36,174 bases of DNA from Actinomycetota bacterium (GTDB lineage Bacteria; Actinomycetota; Acidimicrobiia; Acidimicrobiales; MedAcidi-G1). The stretch lies in assembly GCA_014381945.1 (NCBI GenBank), contig JACNKQ010000060.1, forward strand, positions 1 through 36,174, read 5' to 3'. Positions 23,710 to 31,098 of this stretch are shown one piece after another (the stretch's first letter is position 1; each line of letters opens with the position of its first letter). The notes below the pieces were generated by a model, which searched no databases, was not told the DNA's origin, and worked only from the letters and a program-made list of their open reading frames with translations. Made by a program: the position numbers and the translations under genes.

Positions 23710-25140
23710 CTAGTTCCCGGCCTGGGCGATGCCCCTGGCCATGAGGTCCTTCATCTCCTGCAGCGCCCGCTCCTCGCTGACCCCGGGGATGTAGGTGGTG
23801 CCGGCCAACGGAACCTTGGCCATGGCGGAGGCCTCGTGTGTGAGCGCCGCCAGGTCCTCGGGCTCCAGGCTGTGGATGTCGGTCTTGCCGCAGGCGCGGG
23901 CCAGCAGTTGGACCTCCATCGTGAGGGTGTGCAGGAAGTTGTAGACCCGCAGTGCCGCCTCGTCGACGTCGAGGCGGGCCCTCAACTCGACATCCTGTGT
24001 GGCAATGCCCACCGGACAGCGGCCGGTATGGCAGTGGTAGCACTCGCCGGCCGGCACGCCGATGGTGCCCTCATAGTCGGTGACGCCCTCGATGTGCTTG
24101 TTGCAGTTGAGGGCCATCAGCGCCGAGGTGCCGAGTGCCACGGCCTTGGCCCCCAGGGCGATGCACTTGGCCACGTCGCCGCCGTTGCGGATGCCGCCGG
24201 CCACCACGAGGTCGACCTCGTCGATCAGCCCGATGTCCTCGAGTGCCCGTCGTGCCTCCGGGATGGCGGCCATGAGCGGTATACCGGTCTCTTCGGTGGC
24301 GAGGTGTGGACCGGCTCCGGTACCGCCCTCGGCGCCGTCCAGGAAGATGGTGTCGGGACCGCACTTTGCGGCCATCCGTACATCGTCGTAGACCCTCGAG
24401 GAACCCAACTTGAGTTGGATCGGGACCTGGTAGTTGGTGGCCTCCCTGATCTCCTGGATCTTGAGCGACAGGTCGTCGGGGCCGATCCAGTCGGGGTGGC
24501 GGGCCGGTGAACGCTGGTCGATTCCGGCGGGCAGGGCGCGCATCTCGGCCACCTGCTCCGTGACCTTCTGTCCCATGAGGTGGCCACCGAGGCCGACCTT
24601 GCAGCCCTGGCCGATGAAGAACTCGACGGCGTCGGCAAGCATCAGGTGGTGCGGGTTGAAGCCGTAGCGGCTCTGGATGACCTGGTAGAACCACTTCGTC
24701 GACAGGTCGCGCTCGGGCGGGATCATGCCGCCCTCGCCCGAGCAGGTGGCGGTTCCGGCCATCGATGCGCCCTTGGCGAGCGCCTGCTTCGCCTCGATCG
24801 ACAGCGCCCCGAAGCTCATACCCGTGATGTAGACGGGAATGTCCAACTCGAGGGGCCTGGCGGCGAAACGGGCACCCAGGACCGTCCTGGTCTCGCACTT
24901 CTCGCGATAGCCCTCGATGACGAACCGGGTCAGCGTTCCGGGCAGGAAGACCAACTCGTCCCAGTGCGGGATCTTCTTGAAGATCGAGAAGCCCCGCATC
25001 CGGTAGCGGCCCAACTCGGCCTTCACGTGGATGTCGTTGATGACCTCGCTCGTGAAGATCCTGCTCTTGCCGATGACGTCGGTCGGGCGGTTGGTGTCGA
25101 TCTGGACGTCTACGCCCTTGATGTCGTTTGCCTCGGGCAT
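23710..25140 (-). CDS. Glutamate-synthase-like FMN/Fe-S subunit (MgsC/GlxD type)
   Basis: A 476-residue protein equivalent to the FMN-binding synthase domain of GltB. PVYITGMSFGALSIEAKQAL (102-121), SGEGGMIPPER, IQLKLGSSRVYDDV and the glycine-rich DGAEGGTGAGP (268-278) and VVAGGIRNGGDVAKC form the FMN barrel. The iron-sulphur cysteines lie at 367, 370 and 375 (GECYHCHTGRCPVG), close to the 3Fe-4S motif of glutamate synthase. In N-methylglutamate synthase the corresponding subunit joins an amine-derived nitrogen to 2-oxoglutarate. AGGAGG precedes the ATG by about 8 bases and overlaps the stop of the GXGXG gene 12 bases upstream. Whether the product is glutamate or an N-alkyl glutamate cannot be read from sequence. 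Confidence 0.9.
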   Translation of the reverse strand: MPEANDIKGVDVQIDTNRPTDVIGKSRIFTSEVINDIHVKAELGRYRMRGFSIFKKIPHWDELVFLPGTLTRFVIEGYREKCETRTVLGARFAARPLELDIPVYITGMSFGALSIEAKQALAKGASMAGTATCSGEGGMIPPERDLSTKWFYQVIQSRYGFNPHHLMLADAVEFFIGQGCKVGLGGHLMGQKVTEQVAEMRALPAGIDQRSPARHPDWIGPDDLSLKIQEIREATNYQVPIQLKLGSSRVYDDVRMAAKCGPDTIFLDGAEGGTGAGPHLATEETGIPLMAAIPEARRALEDIGLIDEVDLVVAGGIRNGGDVAKCIALGAKAVALGTSALMALNCNKHIEGVTDYEGTIGVPAGECYHCHTGRCPVGIATQDVELRARLDVDEAALRVYNFLHTLTMEVQLLARACGKTDIHSLEPEDLAALTHEASAMAKVPLAGTTYIPGVSEERALQEMKDLMARGIAQAGN

Positions 25141-25152
25141 CTTCGTAACCTC

Positions 25153-25941
25153 CTAGAGGACGAGTTTGCGCTCGGATGGCTCGAGCGCGTCGTAGTTGTG
25201 GAGCACCTTGCCGCACTCGAACTTCTTGAGGTCCGGAGGAGTGCCGAGGCCGTAGATCTCGAACTTTCGGTTGATGAACTCGTGGTCGGAGTCGTCCATC
25301 TCGGCGGGTACGCAGTCGACGCCGAGCGAGGCGATGTTGCCGCCGACGTAGATGAGTCCGTCGTACATGGAATCGCCCAAACCGTCACCGGCGTCACCGC
25401 AGATGACCTGTCGGCCGCGCTGCATCATGAAGCCGGTGTTGATGCCGGCGCGGCCTGTGACGATGATCGTGCCGCCCTTCTGGTCGATGCCGGTACGGGC
25501 ACCGACGTTTCCCTTGATGACCAGGTCGCCACCCCGCAGCGCTGCACCGGTGAGGGAGCCGGCGGGCCCCTCGACGACAACGGAGCCGGACATCATGTTC
25601 TCGGCCAGGGACCAGCCGACGCGGCCGTTGATCTGGACCTCGGGTCCGTCGATCAGGCCGCAGGCATACCAGCCGGGGCTGCCCTCGAACGTGATGTGGC
25701 AGCGCTTCAGGATGCCGACTCCCAGCGAGTGCCTGGAGCCGGGGTTCAGGATCGTGACGTCGTTGACGCCCTCGTCGTAGACGATCCGCTTCAACTCGAG
25801 GTTGATCTTGCGGGTGGTGAGGTCGGTGGCGTCGATGACGGCCCGGTCACCGTCGATCTGGGCCGTCATCGGCGGTTCGGGATCCGGCTCGACGAGCCCC
25901 CGGGCGTCGTAGACGACCCCGCTCCTGGTCAGACCTGCCAT
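25153..25941 (-). CDS. Glutamate-synthase GXGXG-domain subunit (MgsB/GlxC type)
   Basis: A 262-residue right-handed beta-helix protein corresponding to the C-terminal structural domain of GltB. Repeated G-x-x-G turns are visible: PGSRHSLGVGI, GRVGWSLAENMMSG, GPAGSLTGAALRGGDLVIKG, NVGARTGIDQKGG, GRAGINTGFMMQRG, CGDAGDGLGDSMYDG and YVGGNIASLG. In N-methylglutamate synthase this subunit (MgsB) holds the amidotransferase and FMN subunits together. The gene overlaps the amidotransferase gene by 13 bases and is followed after 12 bases by the FMN subunit gene, so the three are made as a set. The C-terminus (DLKKFECGKVLHNYDALEPSERKLVL) resembles the GlxC tail. Confidence 0.9.
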   Translation of the reverse strand: MAGLTRSGVVYDARGLVEPDPEPPMTAQIDGDRAVIDATDLTTRKINLELKRIVYDEGVNDVTILNPGSRHSLGVGILKRCHITFEGSPGWYACGLIDGPEVQINGRVGWSLAENMMSGSVVVEGPAGSLTGAALRGGDLVIKGNVGARTGIDQKGGTIIVTGRAGINTGFMMQRGRQVICGDAGDGLGDSMYDGLIYVGGNIASLGVDCVPAEMDDSDHEFINRKFEIYGLGTPPDLKKFECGKVLHNYDALEPSERKLVL

Positions 25942-26858
25942 GTGAGCACCTCCCGCTCGAAGGGGTCACGGGTGTCGACCTCACGGCCTACCAGGGCACT
26001 GATGGCCATCTCCTCGGAGGCCATGACCACCAGGTCGTCGCTTTCGAACAGCACCAGCGGCTTGGCCGCCATCTCGTCCTTGGCGATACCGAGTTCGTTG
26101 CTGGTGGCAACGAGGTAGGTGAACACGCCGTCGAAGTCGTCGAGGCTGCCCTTCATGGCCGTCTGGAGGTCGGTTCCCTCTGCGAGCTTCTCGGCCAGGT
26201 AGACCGCGATGATCTCAGAATCACACTCGGACTGGAACCGGTGTCCGGACCTCTCCAGGCGGCGCCGCCACTGGTGGTAGTTGGTGAGCTGGCCGTTGTG
26301 GACAACCGCCACGTCTGCAAAGGGGTACGCCCAGTAGGGGTGGGCGCTGGCCAGGTCGACGTCGGACTCGGTCGCCATGCGCACGTGGCCGATGCCGTGG
26401 GTGCCGCGGATTCGGTCCAGGCCGTACTGCTCCAGCACCGTTTCTGCGTCGCCGAGGTCCTTGACGATCTCGAGCGAACTGCCGAGCGAGAGCACCTCGC
26501 ACCCGGGGATGTCCTCCAGGTAGTCGGCCAGCGGCTTGAGGTCGCCGTCGTAGCGGACCGTGGCGCGAAAGGCGTAACCGGTGTCGCTGTGGATCGTCGC
26601 CAGGACGGCACCGATCTTGGCGAGCCGGGACTCGACCTCGGCCCGGTTGCGCTCGAGCCGCTCGTCGACGCCGAAGCTCCCGTATTCGTTCGGCTCGGCG
26701 AGCATGAAGCGGATGGTCACGAGGTCGTCCGGCTCGCTGTAGAGGGCGTAGCCGGTCGAATCCGGCCCGCGGTGCTTCATGGACTGGAGCATCGTGGTGA
26801 GCTCCGAACCCATGTCCGATGGCCCATCGCGGTGGATGATGCCGGCGATGCCACACAT
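25929..26858 (-). CDS. Class II glutamine amidotransferase subunit (MgsA/GlxB type)
   Basis: A 309-residue N-terminal-nucleophile amidotransferase. MCGIAGIIHRDG exposes Cys2, the catalytic nucleophile after removal of Met1. HRGPDSTG, HVRMATES, the VVHNGQLTNY strand and SECDSEIIAVYLA complete the glutaminase pocket. It is a stand-alone version of the GltB/PurF amidotransferase domain and in MgsA acts on gamma-glutamylmethylamide in place of glutamine. AGGAGA lies about 9 bases before the ATG. It is 54 bases downstream of the glutamine-synthetase-like gene and overlaps the next gene by 13 bases. Glutamine or a gamma-glutamyl-alkylamide are both possible donors. Confidence 0.9.
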   Translation of the reverse strand: MCGIAGIIHRDGPSDMGSELTTMLQSMKHRGPDSTGYALYSEPDDLVTIRFMLAEPNEYGSFGVDERLERNRAEVESRLAKIGAVLATIHSDTGYAFRATVRYDGDLKPLADYLEDIPGCEVLSLGSSLEIVKDLGDAETVLEQYGLDRIRGTHGIGHVRMATESDVDLASAHPYWAYPFADVAVVHNGQLTNYHQWRRRLERSGHRFQSECDSEIIAVYLAEKLAEGTDLQTAMKGSLDDFDGVFTYLVATSNELGIAKDEMAAKPLVLFESDDLVVMASEEMAISALVGREVDTRDPFEREVLTWQV

Positions 26859-26912
26859 AGTCGTTGTCTCCTGGTCGGTGGTCGGGGTCGTTCTCGTCAG
26901 CCGGGAGCGTGC

Positions 26913-28325
26913 CTACGGGAGGATGTCGAGGTATTCTTCGACGTCCCAGTCGGTGACGGTCGCCATGAAGCGTTCCCATTCGTCGCGTTTGTAGTGCTCG
27001 AAGACGCGGTACATGTCGCCGGGAAGGGCGCTCTTGACGACCTCGTCGGCATCGAGGGCATCGAGGGCCTCGCCTAGCGACAGCGGTATCTTCTTGACCT
27101 CCTTGCCGGCTTCCATGGCCTCGTAGATGTTGCGCTCCTCGGGCGGGCCCGGGTCGAGGTTCCGGTCGAGGCCGTCGTCCATCGCCTTGATGAGGGCGGC
27201 AAACGAGAGGTACGGGTTGACCGCCGAGTCGACCGAGCGGTATTCGAAGCGGCCCGGTGCGCTGATGCGCAGGGCGGTGGTGCGGTTCTGGAAGCCCCAG
27301 TCGGCGAAGACGGGCGCCCAGAAGCCGGTGTCCCAGAGGCGCCGGTACGAGTTGACGGTGGGGGAACCCAGGCAGGTGAGTGCCCGGAGGTGCTCCATGA
27401 TGCCGCCGATGGCCTTCATGCCGATCGGGCCGGGGATCTGGGGGTTGTCGCCCTCGGGCATGAACGTGTTGTTGCCGCCCTCGTCGGGCTCGCCGTCCCA
27501 CAGCGAGATGTTGTGGTGGCAGCCGTTGGCGGACACGCCCATGAACGGCTTGGGCATGAAGCACGGGAAGGCACCCAGCTCGCGTCCGACCTGCTTGCAG
27601 ATCTGGCGGTAGGTGGTGAGCCGGTCGGCGGTGAGCTCGGCCCGGTCGAAGTTGAAGTTCAACTCGAGTTGTCCGGGGGCGTCTTCGTGGTCGCCCTGGA
27701 TCATGTCGAGGCCCATGGCCTCGCTGTACTCGACCACCTTGTGGATCAGCGGCTGCAGTTCGGCGAACTGGTCGATGTGGTAGCAGTTTGGCTTGGTCAT
27801 GCCCTCAACGGTTGGCTTGCCGTCGGCGTCGGCCTTGAGCCACATCATCTCGGGTTCGGTGCCGGCGCGCAGGTGCAGGCCGGTCTTGGCCTCGAACTCG
27901 GCGTGGATGCGCTGGAGGTTGCCACGGCAGTCGGAGGTGAGGAACATCCCACCGTCGACCTCCTCCTCACGTCCCCGGAACAGGGTGCAGAAGACCCGGG
28001 CGGTCTTGGGGTCCCAGGGGAGCTTGCAGAACGTGTCGGTCTCGGCGACGCCGACCAGTTCGCGTGACTCGGGTCCGTAGCCGATGTAGTGGCCGTGCCG
28101 GTCGACGAAGAGGTTGGCCGTCGAGCCGTAGACGAGTTGGAAGCCCTTGTTGGCGATCGTGCCGAAGTGCTTGGCCGGGATGCCCTTGCCCATGATCCGT
28201 CCGGTGACGGACACGAACTGGCAGTAGAGGTACTGGATTCCCTCGGCTTCGATCTGCCGCTGGATCTCGGTGACCTGCTCCTGACGTCCTTCGGCCTCGA
28301 TAAACCGCTCGATGTCGGTGGACAT
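26913..28325 (-). CDS. Glutamine-synthetase-like ligase, possible gamma-glutamylmethylamide synthetase
   Basis: A 470-residue ligase of the GlnA/GlnT superfamily. It joins ammonia or an amine to the gamma-carboxyl of glutamate using ATP. Active-site landmarks are GTEPEMMW (Glu157, Glu159), GDHEDAPGQLELN (Glu214, Glu221), the metal-site NGCHHNIS (His270-271), NSYRRLW, and RFEYRSVDSAVNPYL. The start at 28325 has a strong AGGGGGA just upstream; a longer frame exists but is not supported. It is the first gene of the minus-strand run, directly before the three glutamate-synthase-like genes. That order is the one expected of gamma-glutamylmethylamide synthetase followed by N-methylglutamate synthase. 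A role as a biosynthetic glutamine synthetase is less likely given the context, but the amine is unproven. Its promoter region is the AT-rich island at about 28400. Confidence 0.88.
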   Translation of the reverse strand: MSTDIERFIEAEGRQEQVTEIQRQIEAEGIQYLYCQFVSVTGRIMGKGIPAKHFGTIANKGFQLVYGSTANLFVDRHGHYIGYGPESRELVGVAETDTFCKLPWDPKTARVFCTLFRGREEEVDGGMFLTSDCRGNLQRIHAEFEAKTGLHLRAGTEPEMMWLKADADGKPTVEGMTKPNCYHIDQFAELQPLIHKVVEYSEAMGLDMIQGDHEDAPGQLELNFNFDRAELTADRLTTYRQICKQVGRELGAFPCFMPKPFMGVSANGCHHNISLWDGEPDEGGNNTFMPEGDNPQIPGPIGMKAIGGIMEHLRALTCLGSPTVNSYRRLWDTGFWAPVFADWGFQNRTTALRISAPGRFEYRSVDSAVNPYLSFAALIKAMDDGLDRNLDPGPPEERNIYEAMEAGKEVKKIPLSLGEALDALDADEVVKSALPGDMYRVFEHYKRDEWERFMATVTDWDVEEYLDILP

Positions 28326-28568
28326 GCTTCCCCCTGCTCGTGGATTGGCTCCGGTACCGCTACCGGTTCGACAACGGTGTGTCCGTCGTCGCTCGACTAT
28401 CATATATATCAAGTAGCCTTACTGCTAGTGAAATTCTGCTAGATCGAAATCCGCCGGTTGCGGAGGACTGTGGTCGGCATCCACCCTGTTCTGCAGTCGT
28501 TCCGGGTGGCAGAATCGGACGATCCACCAGTACCAATCGTGGGAGACGACCGTTGAGGGAAAGCGACC
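28326..28568. promoter_or_regulatory. Divergent promoter region with AT-rich island
   Basis: This 243-base gap separates the ligase operon (leftwards) from the DUF1989-GcvT fusion gene (rightwards). Around 28397-28445 the GC-rich background drops sharply: TCATATATATCAAGTAG is followed by TTACTGCTAGTGAAATTCTG. Several TATAAT-like hexamers are available in both directions (for example TATATA on either strand), so both promoters and an operator probably lie here. No coding frame is credible. The ligase is preceded by AGGGGGA and the fusion gene by GAGGGAAAG. Confidence 0.5.
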
Positions 28569-30917
28569 ATGTCTGACGCCGGTCCCAGACTGCTCCTCCC
28601 CGGCCTCGCTGACATCGCCCCGGGCACCGAGCGCTACCGCGTCAAGGGCGGCGCCGTCACCGCCCTACTGCTGGAGCCCGGCGACGAGCTCCAGGTGGTA
28701 GACCCCGAGGGCTGCCAGCCCGTCGAGGTCGCCGCCTTCGACCGCTCGGGTACATGCCACACAGGGCTCCTCGGTGTCGAACAGGGCACCCCCGCCACCG
28801 GCATCGCCGAGATCCTCACCGCCGGCCGGGAGGGCGGTCGCCGCGACGCACAGCGCATCGCCGACGCCCTCACCGACCAGGACATCGACCTCGGCACCGC
28901 CAATGCGGTCCACCTCTTCGCCCCCGACTCTCCCGCCGGAGAAACCGCCAGCCTCACAGCACAGGCCCCAGTCATATGCGTGGTCGGCGTGCCCGGCCCC
29001 CGGATGCTCCCCCACGAGCAGAACCCACCCACCGACGTGATCGTCTGGGTCCACCGGGCACGGCTGCCCGAACCGGGCATGGAGGTCCTCCCCGACCCGC
29101 TGGCCGACCAGAACCAGGACATCCGCATTCCCAGGGCAACCGCCGTCGCCTACCAGGTCAGCGCCGGCGAGTTCATCCAGGTCATCGACGTCGAGGGCCG
29201 CGAGTGCTCCGACTTCCAGGTCTTCACCACCGCCGGCCTCGAGGCAGGCATCGAACGCACCCTCGACGCCACCATGACCCGCAGCCTCATGGGGGCCAGC
29301 TACCCGATGCCGGGCCTGTTCGCCAAGTACTTCGCAGTCGACGGCCAGCCTCTCGTCGAGATCATCCAGGACACCGTCGGCCGGCACGACACCTTCAACA
29401 CCGCCTGCAACCCCCGCTACTACGAGGAGATGGGCTACCCCGGCCACATCAACTGCAGCGACAACTTCAACCGGGTCCTCGACCCCTTCGGCGTCACCCC
29501 CCGCAGAGGCTGGGAGGCCATCAACTTCTTCTTCAACACCAACCTCGACGATGACAACCAGATCTTCTTCGAGGAACCCTGGTCGCGTCCCGGCGACTAT
29601 GTCCTGCTCCGGGCGCTCACCGACCTGGTGTGCGTCTCCTCTGCCTGCCCGTGCGACATCGACGCCGCCAACGGCTGGAGGCCCACCGACATCCATGTCC
29701 GCGTCTACCCGGCGACCAACACCTTCAAGAAAGCGACGGCCTTCCGCATGACGACCGATGCCGAGCCCGAACTCACCAGGGAGACCGGATTCCACCCCAG
29801 GACGTCCGGGCACACCCGCAACTTCACCGAGTACGCCGGCTTCTGGCTGGCCAGTTCGTACACACGGCACGGCGCCGTCGAGGAGTACTGGGCCTGTCGC
29901 CAGAAGGCCGCCGTCATCGACCTGTCGCCACTGCGCAAGTACGAGGTCGTCGGCCCCGATGCCGAACTGCTGCTCCAGACCTGCGTCACCCGCAACATCC
30001 GCAAATTGGCGGTCGGGCAGGTCGTCTACACGGCGATGTGCCACGACACCGGCGGGATGATCGACGACGGGACGGTCTTCCGCCTCGGCCGGGACAACTT
30101 CCGCTGGATCGGCGGCTCGGACGCGAGCGGCCAGTGGCTGCGCACCCAGGCCGTCGAGCGCGGCCTCGAGGCGTTCGTGCGCAGCTCCACCGACCAGTTG
30201 CACAACATCCAGGTGCAGGGGCCGCTCAGCCGGGAGATACTCGGCGAGGTGGTGTGGACCCGACCCGACCAGCCCACCATCGACGAACTGGGCTGGTTCC
30301 GACTCACGATCGCCCGCGTCGGTGGTGCCCAGGGCATCCCGCTGGTGGTCTCGCGCACCGGCTACACGGGCGAACTCGGCTTCGAGGTGTTCTGCCATCC
30401 CGACCACGCCCCGGCCGTCTGGGACGCCGTCTTCGCAGCAGGCGGCCCGAGAGGCATGGTGCCGATGGGCCTCGAGGCGCTCGACATGCTCCGCATCGAG
30501 GCCGGCCTGGTCTTCGCCGGCTACGAGTTCTGCGACCAGACCGACCCCTTCGAGGCGGGCATCGGCTTCACCGTGCCCCTCAAGACCAAGGAGGACGACT
30601 TCATCGGGCGTGAGGCCCTGCTCGCACGCAGTGCCAGCCCGCAGCGGAGGCTCGTCGGCCTCGAACTCGCCGGCGACGAGGTCGTCGGCCTCGGCGACGG
30701 CGTCTACGTCGGCCGCAACCAGGTCGGCACCGTCACCAGCGGCGTGCGCTCGCCGATCCTCGGCCGGAGCATCGCCCTCGCCAGGGTCGCCGTCGGATAC
30801 GCCGAGAACGGCACGCAACTCGAGGTCGGCAGGATGGACGGCCATCAGAAGCGCCTCCCCGCGACCGTGGTCGGCTTCCCCCACTACGACCCGGAAAAGG
30901 AACGCGTGCGGGCCTGA
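28569..30917 (+). CDS. Fusion of two DUF1989-like domains with a GcvT-like aminomethyltransferase
   Basis: A 782-residue protein with three parts. Residues 20-165 form a diverged DUF1989-like barrel (GGAVTALLLEPGDELQVVDPEG). Residues 185-390 form a fuller DUF1989 domain (AVAYQVSAGEFIQVIDVEG, then the Cys-rich LVCVSSACPCDIDAANGW with Cys355, 360 and 362, and PTDIHVRVYP). Residues 415-775 are a glycine-cleavage T-protein/DmdA-like fold with GGMIDDGTVFRLG (the catalytic Asp region), SRTGYTGELGFEVFC and GLEALDMLRIEAGL. T-proteins bind tetrahydrofolate and take up a methylene or methyl group. I infer that this enzyme passes a C1 unit from an N- or S-methylated compound to THF. It is divergent from the ligase operon and has GAGGGAAAG upstream. 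The role of DUF1989 is not established; its cysteines may bind metal. Confidence 0.87.
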   Translation: MSDAGPRLLLPGLADIAPGTERYRVKGGAVTALLLEPGDELQVVDPEGCQPVEVAAFDRSGTCHTGLLGVEQGTPATGIAEILTAGREGGRRDAQRIADALTDQDIDLGTANAVHLFAPDSPAGETASLTAQAPVICVVGVPGPRMLPHEQNPPTDVIVWVHRARLPEPGMEVLPDPLADQNQDIRIPRATAVAYQVSAGEFIQVIDVEGRECSDFQVFTTAGLEAGIERTLDATMTRSLMGASYPMPGLFAKYFAVDGQPLVEIIQDTVGRHDTFNTACNPRYYEEMGYPGHINCSDNFNRVLDPFGVTPRRGWEAINFFFNTNLDDDNQIFFEEPWSRPGDYVLLRALTDLVCVSSACPCDIDAANGWRPTDIHVRVYPATNTFKKATAFRMTTDAEPELTRETGFHPRTSGHTRNFTEYAGFWLASSYTRHGAVEEYWACRQKAAVIDLSPLRKYEVVGPDAELLLQTCVTRNIRKLAVGQVVYTAMCHDTGGMIDDGTVFRLGRDNFRWIGGSDASGQWLRTQAVERGLEAFVRSSTDQLHNIQVQGPLSREILGEVVWTRPDQPTIDELGWFRLTIARVGGAQGIPLVVSRTGYTGELGFEVFCHPDHAPAVWDAVFAAGGPRGMVPMGLEALDMLRIEAGLVFAGYEFCDQTDPFEAGIGFTVPLKTKEDDFIGREALLARSASPQRRLVGLELAGDEVVGLGDGVYVGRNQVGTVTSGVRSPILGRSIALARVAVGYAENGTQLEVGRMDGHQKRLPATVVGFPHYDPEKERVRA

Positions 30918-31009
30918 TCGCCACCGAGGCCCGTCTCCATGTCACTCGTGACACGAGGCCCGTCCCCAAATCACTCGAGGCCCGTCCCCAAATCACTTCG
31001 TCCCCCGAT

Positions 31010-31042
31010 CAAGTGATCCGACGCCCGCCCCCCGATCGCTTG
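31010..31042. terminator. Hairpin 1 in repeat array, probable bidirectional terminator
   Basis: CAAGTGATC (31010-31018) pairs with GATCGCTTG (31034-31042), with one G-T wobble, across a 15-base loop. It lies between convergent genes and has the same geometry as the second hairpin. There is no T tract, so factor-dependent or stem-only termination is assumed. Confidence 0.45.
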
Positions 31043-31052
31043 CCACACGCCA

Positions 31053-31087
31053 GCAAGTGATCCGACGCCCGTCCCCAGATCACTTGC
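31053..31087. terminator. Hairpin 2 in repeat array, probable bidirectional terminator
   Basis: GCAAGTGATC (31053-31062) pairs perfectly with GATCACTTGC (31078-31087) across a 15-base loop. It shares arm sequence and loop size with hairpin 1, showing duplication of a terminator-like element just beyond the permease stop. Confidence 0.5.
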
Positions 31088-31098
31088 CCGTCCCCCGA

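Noticed and set aside
24580-26118. A 512-codon open frame on the plus strand
   Set aside because: It is antisense across three overlapping glutamate-synthase-like genes and has low-complexity composition with no recognisable motif.
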